This document shows positions 44,526 to 54,690 of a DNA stretch of 64,000 bases, piece after piece. The notes under the pieces are model-generated. The model did not search any database and had not been told where the DNA came from. It saw only the letters and a list, made by a program, of their open reading frames with translations. The stretch is from assembly GCF_037892545.1 (NCBI RefSeq), contig NZ_JBBKBG010000001.1, positions 124,001 to 188,000 of the forward strand, given 5' to 3'. The stretch's first letter is position 1; the number at the start of each line of letters is the position of its first letter. Position numbers and translations under genes: made by a program. The DNA is from Pseudogracilibacillus sp037892545. Its GTDB lineage: Bacteria; Bacillota; Bacilli; Bacillales; Amphibacillaceae.

Positions 44526-47093
44526 TTACTGTTTCGCTTTTTTATGCAAGTCATATAATATATTCATTGCATCCATCGGTGTCATTTCTAGTAAATTAAT
44601 TTCTCTTAGTTGTTTCATTACTTCATTATTTTCCACTCGCTTGCCATTTGTTTTTTTCGGTGTTTTTTCTACCTCTTCAAAGAATGATAATTGGGCTTGT
44701 GTTTCGTTTATCGTTGATCCTTCTTTAGCTGAACCTTCTAATGCCTCCAAGATAACTTGTGCACGCTTAATGAGCGCATCTGGCATCTCCGCTAATTTAG
44801 CAACATGGATGCCGTAACTTTCATTCGCTCGCCCTTCTTCTATTTTATGCAAAAAGACGATCTTTTCATCATATTCCTCAGCACGAACATAAATATTTTT
44901 TACTCCATCTAGCGATTCTTCTAAATCGGTTAATTCATGATAATGCGTAGAAAATAACGTCTTCGCTTTTACCTCATTATGAATATATTCTACCATCGCA
45001 TTCGCTAATGCCATCCCATCATATGTGCTCGTCCCACGTCCAATTTCATCAAATAAAATTAAGCTATTTTCTGTTGCATGTTGTAGAGCAAAGTTTGCTT
45101 CTAGCATCTCCACCATAAACGTACTTTGTCCACTTACTAAATCATCTGCCGCACCAATTCTTGTGAAAATTTGATCAAAAATTTGTAAATTTGCTTCATC
45201 TGCTGGAACGAAACAACCAATTTGTGCCATGATAATCGTTAATGCTAGCTGACGCATATACGTACTCTTTCCTGACATGTTTGGTCCAGTAATAAGTAAA
45301 ATAAAATCCTCATCATTTAGATACACATCATTTGGCACGAATGAACCATCGTCGATTACTTTCTCAATAACTGGATGACGACCGTTTTTAATCGTTACTG
45401 TATTTTCAACGAAAGTCGGTTTTACATAGTTATTTGCTTCACTTACCTCGGCAAAGGATTGTAAAACGTCTATTTCGCTTATGACAGAGGCAAGTTTTTG
45501 AATAATGATAATATCCTCTTTTAATATGTCACGAACTTCCACGAATAAATCATATTCTAATTCAACGCTTTTTTCCTCAGCCTCTAAAATGATTGCTTCT
45601 TTTTCTTTTAATTCGGGTGTGATATAACGTTCCGCATTGCGTAATGTCTGTTTACGTTCATAGCGACCTTCTGGAAGTAAATGCTTGTTGGCATGTGTTA
45701 CTTCTATGTAATAACCGAATACTTTATTGAAACCTACTTTAAGTGATTTAATATTCGTTAATGCACGTTCTTCTTGTTCTAATTGTAGAATCCAGTCCTT
45801 GCCATGCTTTAATGCGTGACGATATTCATCTAGTTGATCATTGTATCCATCTTTAATAATATTTCCTTCTTTAATCGTCATCGGTGCATCTTCTTTTAAA
45901 CTTCGCTCTAAGAGATCAACTAATTGTGTTGGATAATGGAGCGATTCATTCAATCTTGCCACTTCTTTTGAATCAATCAACGATAATACATCTTTAATTT
46001 GTGGAATTTGTTGTAACGATTGTTTTAATTGTAATAAATCCCTTGCATTGACATTTCCAAAAGAAATTCTTCCCGCAAGTCTCTCTAAATCGTAAACGGA
46101 ACGAAGTGCTTCCTGTAATTGGTCTCGTTCCATAAAGTGTTCCATCATTGATTGAACAATTTGTAAGCGACTTTCAATGGTTGCTTGGTGAATGAGTGGA
46201 CGTTCTATCCATTTTTTTAACATTCTTGCTCCCATTGCTGTCACTGTTTTATCTAGCACCCATAAAAGTGACCCATATTTTCCTTTTTTAATAAATGTTT
46301 CTGTTAATTCTAAATTACGCTTTGCATACATATCCAATGTTAAATATTGTTTTAATTCAATTATTTCCGGGCTTTGTAAATGGTGTAACGATCGTTTTTG
46401 CGTATGTGCAATATAATTTAACATACGACTAAACGCATGAATAAACTGCTCATCGTTTAAATCATCGTATAAATGACGAAATTCCCCAATAAAATTAACT
46501 TCATCTTCATAAGAGATGAGCAACTGTAAAGTTGATGTAATGTCATCGATATATATTTGTGGAAATGACGAACTGACGACGACTTCTTTTACTTTTCGAT
46601 TTGCTAATTCGTGAATAACACGTGAAAACGCATCTGCAACACGGACAATTTGTGACTCTCCTGTTGACAATTCATGGTACACGATTATAAAACTACCATC
46701 TTCTTCAAAATAGGAAAGACTTGCAATATAATTACTTTCATTTTCTTGTAACATCGATGACTCCATGACCGTTCCGGGAGTTATCAATTGGACAACTTCA
46801 CGTTTTACAACACCCTTAGCCTTTTTAGGATCTTCTACTTGTTCACATATCGCTACTTTATATCCTCTATCTACTAATGTTTTAATATATCCTTCTGCCG
46901 AGTGATGTGGTACACCGCACATTGGTGTTTCTCCATCACGTTTTGTTAATGTAATTTCTAGTTCTTGTGCAGCTTTAATCGCATCTTCATGGAATAGTTC
47001 ATAAAAATCTCCTAACCGGAAAAATAAAAATGCATCTTTATGTGCTGCTTTTATTTGTAAATATTGTTCCATCATCGGTGTCACTTTTGACAT
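44526..47093 (-). CDS. mutS: DNA mismatch repair protein MutS
   Basis: An 855-residue mismatch-recognition ATPase. The N-terminal mismatch domain has FFRLGDFYELF (Phe and Glu contacting the mispair); Walker A is GPNMSGKSTYM (about 605), followed by DQIFTRIGAADDL and ILFDEIGRGTSTYDG. ATG 47093 with GGGGGA upstream gives MSKVTPMMEQYL; a 6-codon longer start at 47111 lies on that site. Confidence 0.97.
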   Translation of the reverse strand: MSKVTPMMEQYLQIKAAHKDAFLFFRLGDFYELFHEDAIKAAQELEITLTKRDGETPMCGVPHHSAEGYIKTLVDRGYKVAICEQVEDPKKAKGVVKREVVQLITPGTVMESSMLQENESNYIASLSYFEEDGSFIIVYHELSTGESQIVRVADAFSRVIHELANRKVKEVVVSSSFPQIYIDDITSTLQLLISYEDEVNFIGEFRHLYDDLNDEQFIHAFSRMLNYIAHTQKRSLHHLQSPEIIELKQYLTLDMYAKRNLELTETFIKKGKYGSLLWVLDKTVTAMGARMLKKWIERPLIHQATIESRLQIVQSMMEHFMERDQLQEALRSVYDLERLAGRISFGNVNARDLLQLKQSLQQIPQIKDVLSLIDSKEVARLNESLHYPTQLVDLLERSLKEDAPMTIKEGNIIKDGYNDQLDEYRHALKHGKDWILQLEQEERALTNIKSLKVGFNKVFGYYIEVTHANKHLLPEGRYERKQTLRNAERYITPELKEKEAIILEAEEKSVELEYDLFVEVRDILKEDIIIIQKLASVISEIDVLQSFAEVSEANNYVKPTFVENTVTIKNGRHPVIEKVIDDGSFVPNDVYLNDEDFILLITGPNMSGKSTYMRQLALTIIMAQIGCFVPADEANLQIFDQIFTRIGAADDLVSGQSTFMVEMLEANFALQHATENSLILFDEIGRGTSTYDGMALANAMVEYIHNEVKAKTLFSTHYHELTDLEESLDGVKNIYVRAEEYDEKIVFLHKIEEGRANESYGIHVAKLAEMPDALIKRAQVILEALEGSAKEGSTINETQAQLSFFEEVEKTPKKTNGKRVENNEVMKQLREINLLEMTPMDAMNILYDLHKKAKQ

Positions 47094-47226
47094 AGTTGTA
47101 TCCCCCAACATTAAAAATACTACAAATATTATATCATAGTTAAAAAACTTTAAAATAGTTTACAATCGCACCATTTGTGGAAAATGTATATACTAGAGGT
47201 ATATACGCAAGATGGGAGTTTTACAT

Positions 47227-48147
47227 ATGGATATTACATTTTTAGGTACTGGTGCTGGTATTCCTTCAAAAGAACGAAATGTCACATCAATCATCGTAGA
47301 TATGCTACAAGAAATAAATGAATTATGGATGTTTGATTGTGGGGAAGCAACACAACATCAAATTTTACATACGACATTAAAACCACGAAAAATTAAAAAA
47401 ATATTTATTACCCATTTACATGGTGACCATATATTCGGTCTACCAGGTTTACTTAGTAGTCGATCTTTTTTAGGCGGTGATGAGGAAGTCGTCGTTTATG
47501 GTCCAAAAGGAATTAAAAACTTTATTGAAACAAGTTTACTTGTAAGTGAAACACACCCCGCATACGATATTGACATTGTTGAATTTGATGAGCCGTGTTT
47601 ATTAATTGACGAAGAATCGTATGTAGTAGAAACTATTTTGCTTGATCACAATATGAAAAGTTTCGGTTATAAAATAACGGAAAAAGATAAAATTGGTGAA
47701 CTACGAGTAGATAAATTACGTGAAATCGGTATTACACCAGGACCGATTTATAAGCAAATTAAAGAAAATGAGCGAGTATCCTTAGAGGATGGTACGATTT
47801 TATATCGGAAAGATTTCATTGGAGATGCGAAAAAAGGAAGAAAAGTTGTGATTTTAGGAGATACACGTTACGTTGCTTCTTTACCTGATTTTGTAGAAGG
47901 AGCAGATCTCCTCATTCATGAAGCGACATTTTCCAAAGAAAATCCGGATTTAGCAAAACAGTATTTTCATTCCACGACGAAAGATGCTGCAACTATTGCT
48001 AAAAAAGGAAATGTACAACATTTAATTTTGACACATATATCATCACGCTATCAAAAAGGGCATATTCCACTATTGTTAGAAGAAGCAAGAGAAATTTTTC
48101 CAAATGTTACGATTGCATATGATTTTTATCACTATACGATTAAATAA
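47227..48147 (+). CDS. rnz: Ribonuclease Z
   Basis: A 306-residue metallo-beta-lactamase-fold endonuclease that removes 3' trailers from tRNA precursors. Zinc motif THLHGDHIFGLPG (about 60-72), VVILGDTRY, and HEATFSKE; the C-terminal HISSRYQ motif is typical. ATG 47227 follows GGGAG; the in-frame start at 47212 is upstream of it. It diverges from mutS and precedes the broken aldehyde dehydrogenase. Confidence 0.95.
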   Translation: MDITFLGTGAGIPSKERNVTSIIVDMLQEINELWMFDCGEATQHQILHTTLKPRKIKKIFITHLHGDHIFGLPGLLSSRSFLGGDEEVVVYGPKGIKNFIETSLLVSETHPAYDIDIVEFDEPCLLIDEESYVVETILLDHNMKSFGYKITEKDKIGELRVDKLREIGITPGPIYKQIKENERVSLEDGTILYRKDFIGDAKKGRKVVILGDTRYVASLPDFVEGADLLIHEATFSKENPDLAKQYFHSTTKDAATIAKKGNVQHLILTHISSRYQKGHIPLLLEEAREIFPNVTIAYDFYHYTIK

Positions 48148-48162
48148 GGGGGCTACATTCTA

Positions 48163-49523
48163 ATGGAAAAACTCGTTCAACAACAAAAAGCATACTTCTA
48201 TACAAATAAAACAAAAAATTATGCATTTCGCATAAAACAATTAAACATGTTAAAAGAGATGTTGCTAACATATGAAAATGAGATATATGATGCATTAAAA
48301 GCAGATTTAAACAAATCAAAACATGAATCGTTAACAACTGAAATAGGTATTTTGCATACAGAAATTAATTTTACTTTAAAACATGTAAAAAAGTGGATGG
48401 AACATAAAAAAGTAGAAACACCATTTACGCATAAAGGAACGAAAAGTTACGTTCGACCAGAACCATATGGTGTTACATTAATTATTGCGCCTTGGAATTA
48501 TCCGATTCAATTAGCTATCGCACCTGTGATTGGTGCAATTGCTGCAGGCAATACCGTTGTATTAAAGCCATCAGAATTAACACCGAACTGCTCGAAATTA
48601 ATCAAGGAAATGGTCGATGCTACATTTGATCCAGCATTTTTCAAAGTCGTTGAAGGAGATGAAAACATTAGTCAATCCTTATTACAGCAACGCTTTGATT
48701 ATATCTTTTTTACAGGAAGTACAAACGTTGGAAAAATTGTCATGGAACAAGCAAGCCGTCATGTAACACCTTTCACTTTAGAATTAGGTGGAAAAAGTCC
48801 CACAATTGTTAGTAAATCTGCTCATTTGCCTTATGCTGCAAAGCGTATTGCATGGGGGAAATTTACCAATGCAGGACAAACATGTGTTGCACCAGACTAT
48901 ATATATGTTCATAAAAAATAAAGAAGAAATTTTTATTACTTCTCCAAAAAGAAATAACGAAATTATACAAAAAGGATCCATTAAAAAATGATGATTATGT
49001 CCGTATCGTCAATGAGAACCATTTCCATCGTCTACGTACATTAATCGAACCGAAAAAAGTAATTTTTGGTGGCCAAGTTCATCAAGGAGATTTACGCATT
49101 GCTCCGACCATTATGGATAACGTGACTTGGGATGACGCAGTAATGAAGGAAGAAATTTTTGGACCAATTTTGCCTATATTAACTTATGATCATATCGATG
49201 ATGTCATTGAAAAAGTTCGTACAGAAGAGAAGCCTCTTGCTTTATATTATTTTGGTACAAATAAAAAAGAAGAAGAAAAAGTATTGTCCTCTCTTTCATT
49301 TGGAGGTGGATGCATCAATGATACATTGTATCATTTAGCAAACCCTCATTTACCGTTTGGTGGTGTCGGTCAAAGTGGAATCGGTGCCTATCATGGAAAA
49401 GCAAGTTTTGACACATTTTCACACGAAAAAAGCGTTTTAAAACAGACGAATGCTTTCGACATTCCTGTTCGCTATCCAGGCAGTAAACTAACAGAGAGCA
49501 TTGCCAAAAAATTGTTTCGCTAA
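48163..49523 (+). pseudogene. Aldehyde dehydrogenase with a frameshift (YwdH-like)
   Basis: Two ORF pieces together encode a class 3-type aldehyde dehydrogenase of about 454 residues. The first (to 48921) includes LELGGKSP (catalytic Glu) and GQTCVAPDY (catalytic Cys); the frame breaks at an A6 tract, 48913-48918, after IYVHKK. Adding one A restores KKIKKKFLLLLQKEI and continues through IVNENHFHRL to KEEIFGPILP and HLPFGGVGQSG at the C-terminus. No other lesion was found, so this may be a recent mutation, a homopolymer sequencing error or a slippage site. AAGGGGG precedes the ATG. Confidence 0.9.
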
Positions 49524-49533
49524 CGATATAATT

Positions 49534-49580
49534 AAAACATCCTCCTATGCAATATTCGTAGTATTGTAGGAGGATGTTTT
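49534..49580. terminator. Bidirectional terminator between the aldehyde dehydrogenase and dinB
   Basis: A long stem AAAACATCCTCCTA / TAGGAGGATGTTTT extended by CAATA/TATTG, flanked by A and T runs. Confidence 0.85.
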
Positions 49581-50826
49581 ATTTTTTATGTTTATAATCA
49601 TCTAAAAAATCTTTTTGAAAACTCGTTCGCAATAACTTATTTTTAGCTTGTTTTTCTTCATTCTCTAAAGAAATGAATAAATTTTCTCCAAACTTCTTTT
49701 CAAGTTGTTGAATGGTTTCATTTACTCGGTTTTCCTTTTCATCTTGTTCATATGAAAACAAGCTTAATTGTTTTACGACATGTTGCTTTTCAAGTAAATC
49801 TTGTACTGTCACTCCTAATAGGCGTACCGGTTCTTTGTTCCAATGTAATTGAAATAACTCATCGATCACAAGCATAATTTCCTCTTTCGTATCAATATAG
49901 AAAGGCAATTTTTTACTACGTGTCATCGTTTTTCGATCTTTATCACGAATCATCAATTGCACTGTTTTACCTTTTAATTCTCGACGCTGTAATCTTTCTT
50001 CTACTCGCATTGCAAGCTGATGAAGCAATTGTTTTAATTGTTGCTCATCATCAGAATCATATGGCAATGTTTGTGAATTTCCGATACTTTTAAAATCATG
50101 AATCGAGTCTGGATCCACATGTCTTGGATCGATGCCATTTGCCCGATTTTTTAATCGTTCTCCATTAATCCCTAATAACTGGCTTAATATATAATCATCT
50201 GCTAATGCTAAATCACCGATCGTATGAATTTCAATTTTATGCAACTTTTCTGCCGTTTTTTTCCCAACGCCATACATTTCATCGATGGGAAGCGGCCATA
50301 ATTTTTCTTGTAAATCACGAATTCTTAAAACGGTTATGCCTAAAGGCTTTTTCATATCTGAAGCAGTTTTTGCTAAAAATTTATTCGGTCCTATCCCAAT
50401 GCTTGATGGAATATGTAATTCATGTAAAATACGCTGTTGTATTTGTTTGGCAAGTTCTAGTGGATGTATTACGTGATCTGTTACATCCATATACCCTTCA
50501 TCAATAGAGACTGGCTCAATAAATGGAGTAATTTCATATAATATATTAAAAATTTTAGCTGACATTTCTCGGTACCGTTCAAAATTTGGTCGTAAAACGA
50601 TTAAATTTGGACATAGTTTTCTTGCTTCCCATAATGCCATCGTCGTTTTCACACCTTTAGCACGTGCTTCATAACTACTTGTAACGATAATACCTTTTCG
50701 TTCTTCTGGATTTCCAGCAATGGCGATAGGTTTGCCTTTTAATGATGGATTATGAGCAATTTCAACCGATGCGTAAAAACTGTTCATGTCAATATGAAAG
50801 ATAACTCGATGCCTTCGTTTTTGCAT
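49579..50826 (-). CDS. dinB: DNA polymerase IV (DinB/YqjH)
   Basis: A 415-residue Y-family translesion polymerase. Catalytic residues in HIDMNSFYASVE (about 11-22) and SIDEGYMDVT (about 104-113); the helix-hairpin-helix has YGVGKKTAEKLH; a C-terminal little finger and tail follow (QLSLF resembles a sliding clamp-binding motif: KQLSLFSY). AAAGGA precedes the ATG. No SOS box is evident upstream, consistent with the constitutive YqjH type. Confidence 0.95.
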   Translation of the reverse strand: MQKRRHRVIFHIDMNSFYASVEIAHNPSLKGKPIAIAGNPEERKGIIVTSSYEARAKGVKTTMALWEARKLCPNLIVLRPNFERYREMSAKIFNILYEITPFIEPVSIDEGYMDVTDHVIHPLELAKQIQQRILHELHIPSSIGIGPNKFLAKTASDMKKPLGITVLRIRDLQEKLWPLPIDEMYGVGKKTAEKLHKIEIHTIGDLALADDYILSQLLGINGERLKNRANGIDPRHVDPDSIHDFKSIGNSQTLPYDSDDEQQLKQLLHQLAMRVEERLQRRELKGKTVQLMIRDKDRKTMTRSKKLPFYIDTKEEIMLVIDELFQLHWNKEPVRLLGVTVQDLLEKQHVVKQLSLFSYEQDEKENRVNETIQQLEKKFGENLFISLENEEKQAKNKLLRTSFQKDFLDDYKHKK

Positions 50827-50989
50827 AATAATCGTCCTTTGTCATGTGCTTACTTATTATTTTAGCGAATATCGAAATAATCGTCCAATATCCGTTCTTA
50901 TAATTCCATATGTGAATGTAAGTATAGTACCTTTTCACTTCGATACATACGAAAGGCATCCTAGAAGGAGCATTTTACTGAAGAAATAA

Positions 50990-51029
50990 AAACACTTTCT
51001 TTTATCCATTTAAATAAAAGAAAGTGTTT
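50990..51029 (-). terminator. Terminator of the yqjC-yqjD-yqjE unit
   Basis: A perfect 16-bp stem (50990-51005 with 51014-51029), 8-nt loop, then a T-run on the reverse strand. Confidence 0.88.
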
Positions 51030-51034
51030 GATTA

Positions 51035-52168
51035 CTAACGTTCTGCTACATGCTTCATAATGTGTAAAATATACGTTGTTAATTTTTCTAGTTGTTCTAC
51101 CGGAATACGTTCTTTTGTCGTATGAATAAATTCATAACCTACAGATAAATTCCCTGTTGGAATGCCATGACCATTGAATATATTTGCATCACTACCGCCA
51201 CCACTATGCACCATTGCAAATGGTAGTTCTAAGGATGTTGCTACAGATTTAGCAACTTGAACGACTTCACTATTTTCTTCCATTTGGAATCCTGGATACA
51301 TTTGTTCAATCGATACTTCTACATCGCCACCTAATGTTGCAACCGTTGATTGAAAAGCTTCTTCCATTTGTGCTGTAATCGCTTCTAGTTTTTCACCATT
51401 TAAAGATCTTGCTTCAGCAACAATTTCCGCATAATCGACTACAACATTTGTTTGAGTTTCTTTTCCACCTTTGAAGTAACCAATATTTGCTGTCGTTTCC
51501 TCATCAATTCGGCCTAATTTCATTTTAGCAATTGCTTTTGCAGCTAAAGTAATGGCAGAGATCCCTTTTTCAGGTGCAACACCTGCGTGAGCAGATTTTC
51601 CAAATACTTTTGCCTTAATATGTGCTTGATATGGTGCAGATGTTACAATATTTCCGACAGGGCCATCACTATCAAGCGCATACCCGAATTTAGCTTTCAT
51701 TAAAGATTGATCGATTACTTTCGCTCCAGCTAAACCAGATTCTTCTCCGACAGTAATGACAAATTGTACCATACCATGTTTCATATTCGTTTCTTGTAGA
51801 ACGTGAATCGCTTCAATCATCGCTGCAATTCCCGCCTTATCATCGGCTCCTAATATCGTTGTACCATCTGAAATAACATAACCGTCTTGAATAGATGGTT
51901 GAATTCCAACACCAGGAGTTACCGTATCCATATGGCATGTAAAGTAAATAGGATCTACCCCATCCCTATTAGCAGGTAATGTAAAGATTAAATTATTTGC
52001 TTCATGATCAATATGATCACTAGCTTGATCTTCTTCTACCTCTAAGCCGAGTGATTCGAAAATTTCTTTTAATTTTTTTGAAATAGTAGCTTCAAACTTT
52101 GTTTCTGAATCTACTTTTACTAATTCCAAAAATTGGTCTAATAATCGTTCTGTTTTAACTTGTAACAC
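51035..52168 (-). CDS. yqjE: M20-family peptidase YqjE (PepT-like)
   Basis: A 377-residue zinc aminopeptidase of the M20/PepT type. Metal ligands: TCHMDTVTPG, GADDKAGIAAM, VGEESGLAGAK, and the late SGGGSDANIF. It probably trims di- or tripeptides. GTG 52168 is favoured because the GGAGGAG site is 7-8 nt upstream; ATG 52174 is only 2 nt from it. Follows yqjD by 20 nt. Confidence 0.9.
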   Translation of the reverse strand: MLQVKTERLLDQFLELVKVDSETKFEATISKKLKEIFESLGLEVEEDQASDHIDHEANNLIFTLPANRDGVDPIYFTCHMDTVTPGVGIQPSIQDGYVISDGTTILGADDKAGIAAMIEAIHVLQETNMKHGMVQFVITVGEESGLAGAKVIDQSLMKAKFGYALDSDGPVGNIVTSAPYQAHIKAKVFGKSAHAGVAPEKGISAITLAAKAIAKMKLGRIDEETTANIGYFKGGKETQTNVVVDYAEIVAEARSLNGEKLEAITAQMEEAFQSTVATLGGDVEVSIEQMYPGFQMEENSEVVQVAKSVATSLELPFAMVHSGGGSDANIFNGHGIPTGNLSVGYEFIHTTKERIPVEQLEKLTTYILHIMKHVAER

Positions 52169-52188
52169 AATCATTCTCCTCCACTTTA

Positions 52189-53742
52189 TTATAAAGGAAT
52201 ATTTCCGTGTTTCTTTTTCGGTCTTTCCTCATGTTTATTATACAACATTTCTAATGATTGTATTAGTTTGACACGTGTTTCACGCGGATCTATTACATCG
52301 TCTACCATTCCTAAACCAGCGGCAATGTAAGGATTTGCGAACTTTTCTTTATACTCGTCAATTTTTGCTTGACGAGTTGCTTCTGGGTGATCACTTTCTG
52401 CGATTTCGCGTGCAAAAATAATATTTGCAGCCCCTTCAGGTCCCATAACTGCAATTTCAGAATTCGGCCATGCAAACACTAAATCTGCACCAATGGACTT
52501 ACTATTTAATGCAACATAAGCTCCACCAAACGCTTTACGTACGATAACTGTAATTTTCGGCACTGTCGCTTCTGAATATGCATATAAGATTTTTGCGCCA
52601 TGACGAATAATTCCACCATGTTCTTGTTTAATACCAGGGAAAAATCCAGTTACATCTTCAAAAGTAATTAATGGTACATTAAATGAATCACAAAAACGGA
52701 TAAAACGGGATGCTTTATCACTGGAATCAATATCAATTCCACCCGCCATATATTTTGGCTGGTTACAAATTAACCCAACAGATTGGCCGTTAATGCGAGC
52801 AAAACCAACCACGATGTTTTTTGCGAAATCTTTATGAATTTCAAAAAAGCTTCCTTCATCCACAATTTCATTGACAACTTTTTTAATATCGTATGGTCTC
52901 GTCGTATCATATGGGACAATTTCTAATAATTCGCTACGATAATGATCGTCTTCTTTTTTCTCATATTCCATTACTGGTGGTTTATGTTCATTACTATCAG
53001 GTAAATAACTTAATAATTGCTTCACATAATCTAATGCTTCTTCCTCTGTTTTCGCACTTAAATGGGCATTTCCGCTTTTCGTATTATGTACATGTGCACC
53101 ACCTAAGTCTTCTGCAGAAATCTGTTCACCAGTTACTGTTTCAATTACTTTCGGGCCAGTAATAAACATTTTAGATGTTTTTTCCACCATAATAATAATA
53201 TCTGTAATAGCAGGAGAATAAACTGCTCCCCCTGCACTCGGACCCATAATAACAGAAATTTGTGGAATTACTCCTGAATAGATAGAGTTTCGATAGAAAA
53301 TTTGTCCATACCCATCTAACGATCCTACCCCTTCTTGTATACGCGCTCCGCCCGAATCATTTAAACCGATAAATGGTGCACCACTTTTTGCTGCCAAATC
53401 CATCACATTCGCTATTTTTTTTGCATGCATTTCTCCCAAAGCTCCACCAAACACGGTGAAATCTTGTGCAAATAAATAGACTGGACGTCCATTTATTTTC
53501 CCGTATCCGGTTACAACTCCTTCACCATGTGCTTCTACTTCATTCATTCCAAAGTCTGTTGTCCGGTGTTCCATAAATGGATTTAATTCTACAAATGTAT
53601 CATCATCTAATAAATAGTTGATACGGTCACGCGCTGTTAATTTTCCACGTTCGTATTGCTTTTGAATCCGTTCATCCCCACCACCTAGTTCTACTTCTCT
53701 TCTTTTATCATACAGTTCATCAATTTTGCTATAAATATCCAT
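52189..53742 (-). CDS. yqjD: Acyl-CoA carboxylase carboxyltransferase (YqjD, propionyl-CoA type)
   Basis: A 517-residue carboxyltransferase. Seen: GLNDSGGARIQEGVGSLDGYG (around 120-140; key residues SGGARIQEG), IMGPSAGGAVYSPAITD (about 166), FEDVTGFFPGIKQEHGGIIRHGAKIL (around 360; key residues GFFPG, GGIIRHGAK). The motif set resembles PccB/methylmalonyl-CoA decarboxylase alpha subunits. It pairs with an epimerase gene, suggesting propionate-methylmalonyl-CoA metabolism. No biotin carboxylase is adjacent; it may borrow the one at 10428-11993 or act as a decarboxylase. Confidence 0.9.
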   Translation of the reverse strand: MDIYSKIDELYDKRREVELGGGDERIQKQYERGKLTARDRINYLLDDDTFVELNPFMEHRTTDFGMNEVEAHGEGVVTGYGKINGRPVYLFAQDFTVFGGALGEMHAKKIANVMDLAAKSGAPFIGLNDSGGARIQEGVGSLDGYGQIFYRNSIYSGVIPQISVIMGPSAGGAVYSPAITDIIIMVEKTSKMFITGPKVIETVTGEQISAEDLGGAHVHNTKSGNAHLSAKTEEEALDYVKQLLSYLPDSNEHKPPVMEYEKKEDDHYRSELLEIVPYDTTRPYDIKKVVNEIVDEGSFFEIHKDFAKNIVVGFARINGQSVGLICNQPKYMAGGIDIDSSDKASRFIRFCDSFNVPLITFEDVTGFFPGIKQEHGGIIRHGAKILYAYSEATVPKITVIVRKAFGGAYVALNSKSIGADLVFAWPNSEIAVMGPEGAANIIFAREIAESDHPEATRQAKIDEYKEKFANPYIAAGLGMVDDVIDPRETRVKLIQSLEMLYNKHEERPKKKHGNIPL

Positions 53743-53756
53743 TTCATGTCACTCCT

Positions 53757-54173
53757 TTAATTATGTTTACAAAGTTCAAATAAAACTCCATTCGTTGATT
53801 TCGGATGTAAAAATGCAATTTGGCTATCGTTTGCGCCAGTTTTCGGTGTATCATGAATCAACTTGATACCGTTTTCTTTTAAGTGTTGTAAACGTTCTTC
53901 AATATCATCCACCTCTAACGCGATATGGTGAATGCCTTCCCCTTTTTTTTGTAAGTACGTATAAATCGCAGAAGATTCGTTTAATGGTTCTAATAATTCA
54001 ATACGTGTTTCTCCAATTTTTAAAAAAGCAACCTTAACTTGTTCACTTTCAACTTCTTCCAACTTTTCAAGTTGCACTCCCATTAACTCCGTGTAAAATG
54101 GAAGCGCACTGTTTAAACTATGTACTGCAATACCAATATGTGCAATTTCTTTTGGTGCGTCCAATTTTGTCAT
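53757..54173 (-). CDS. mce: Methylmalonyl-CoA epimerase (YqjC)
   Basis: A 138-residue vicinal-oxygen-chelate-fold protein. Metal-site histidines and glutamate are in EIAHIGIAV, GIHHIALEVDD and GVLFELCK. It interconverts (R)- and (S)-methylmalonyl-CoA. ATG 54173 is chosen, with GGGGGA upstream; the in-frame ATG 54188 precedes that site. No methylmalonyl-CoA mutase lies in the window. Confidence 0.93.
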   Translation of the reverse strand: MTKLDAPKEIAHIGIAVHSLNSALPFYTELMGVQLEKLEEVESEQVKVAFLKIGETRIELLEPLNESSAIYTYLQKKGEGIHHIALEVDDIEERLQHLKENGIKLIHDTPKTGANDSQIAFLHPKSTNGVLFELCKHN

Positions 54174-54509
54174 ACAAAAATCCCCCATTCATCTTCAAGC
54201 TTTTCTCTATACTTGTTTATTTTACCATTTATATAAAAAATATTCCTACAATTCAATCAGTATGGATAAAGTTGAAGATAACATGTAGAGATTTTAGGTT
54301 AACTTGTATGTAAATTTTGCATGGAAGAGTTAACATAGTTCGCTTTGTATACAGTAATATTTATATAGATATAACAGATTTTACAGGAAATTTAATTAAA
54401 ATAATGTTAAAATAAAGATGATTTCGTGGATGTAATATTATGTATGAAGGAAATGCATCATCAATTACTTTAGAAACAATGTGTAAATGGAAGTGAAGGA
54501 GGATTTAAT
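54174..54509. other. 336-bp intergenic region
   Basis: AT-rich gap between divergent yqjC and the Prli42-like gene. It must hold both promoters, but no pair of boxes is good enough to call; a TTTACA near 54380 is a possible -35 for the small gene. No other ORF or RNA is seen. Confidence 0.5.
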
Positions 54510-54644
54510 GTGTCAAATAATAAACAACAAGCTCCTAAAAGAAAATCGAAACGAGAAAGACGAATGAAAGTCGTCGTCATACTAATGGTTATTGCAATGG
54601 TATTATCCTTGTTTACAGGTGCAATCGGGAGTTTTGTATTTTAA
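54510..54644 (+). CDS. prli42: Prli42-like small membrane protein
   Basis: A 44-residue protein missed by length cut-offs. GTG 54510 lies 7 nt after AAGGAGG. The first 22 residues are very basic (KRKSKRERR), then a single hydrophobic helix VVVILMVIAMVLSLFTGAI ends the protein. This matches Prli42, a miniprotein that anchors the stressosome to the membrane in Listeria and has homologues across Bacilli. I judge the resemblance from the size, basic N-tail and helix pattern; the name is probable, not proved. It is followed by a terminator shared with yqjA. Confidence 0.75.
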   Translation: MSNNKQQAPKRKSKRERRMKVVVILMVIAMVLSLFTGAIGSFVF

Positions 54645-54645
54645 T

Positions 54646-54690
54646 AAAAAGAGAAAAAGACAATTATTGTTTCGTCTTTTTCTCTTTTTT
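54646..54690. terminator. Bidirectional terminator between the Prli42-like gene and yqjA
   Basis: 16-bp stem AAAAAGAGAAAAAGAC / GTCTTTTTCTCTTTTT with a 12-nt loop, overlapping the last codons of yqjA. Confidence 0.85.
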
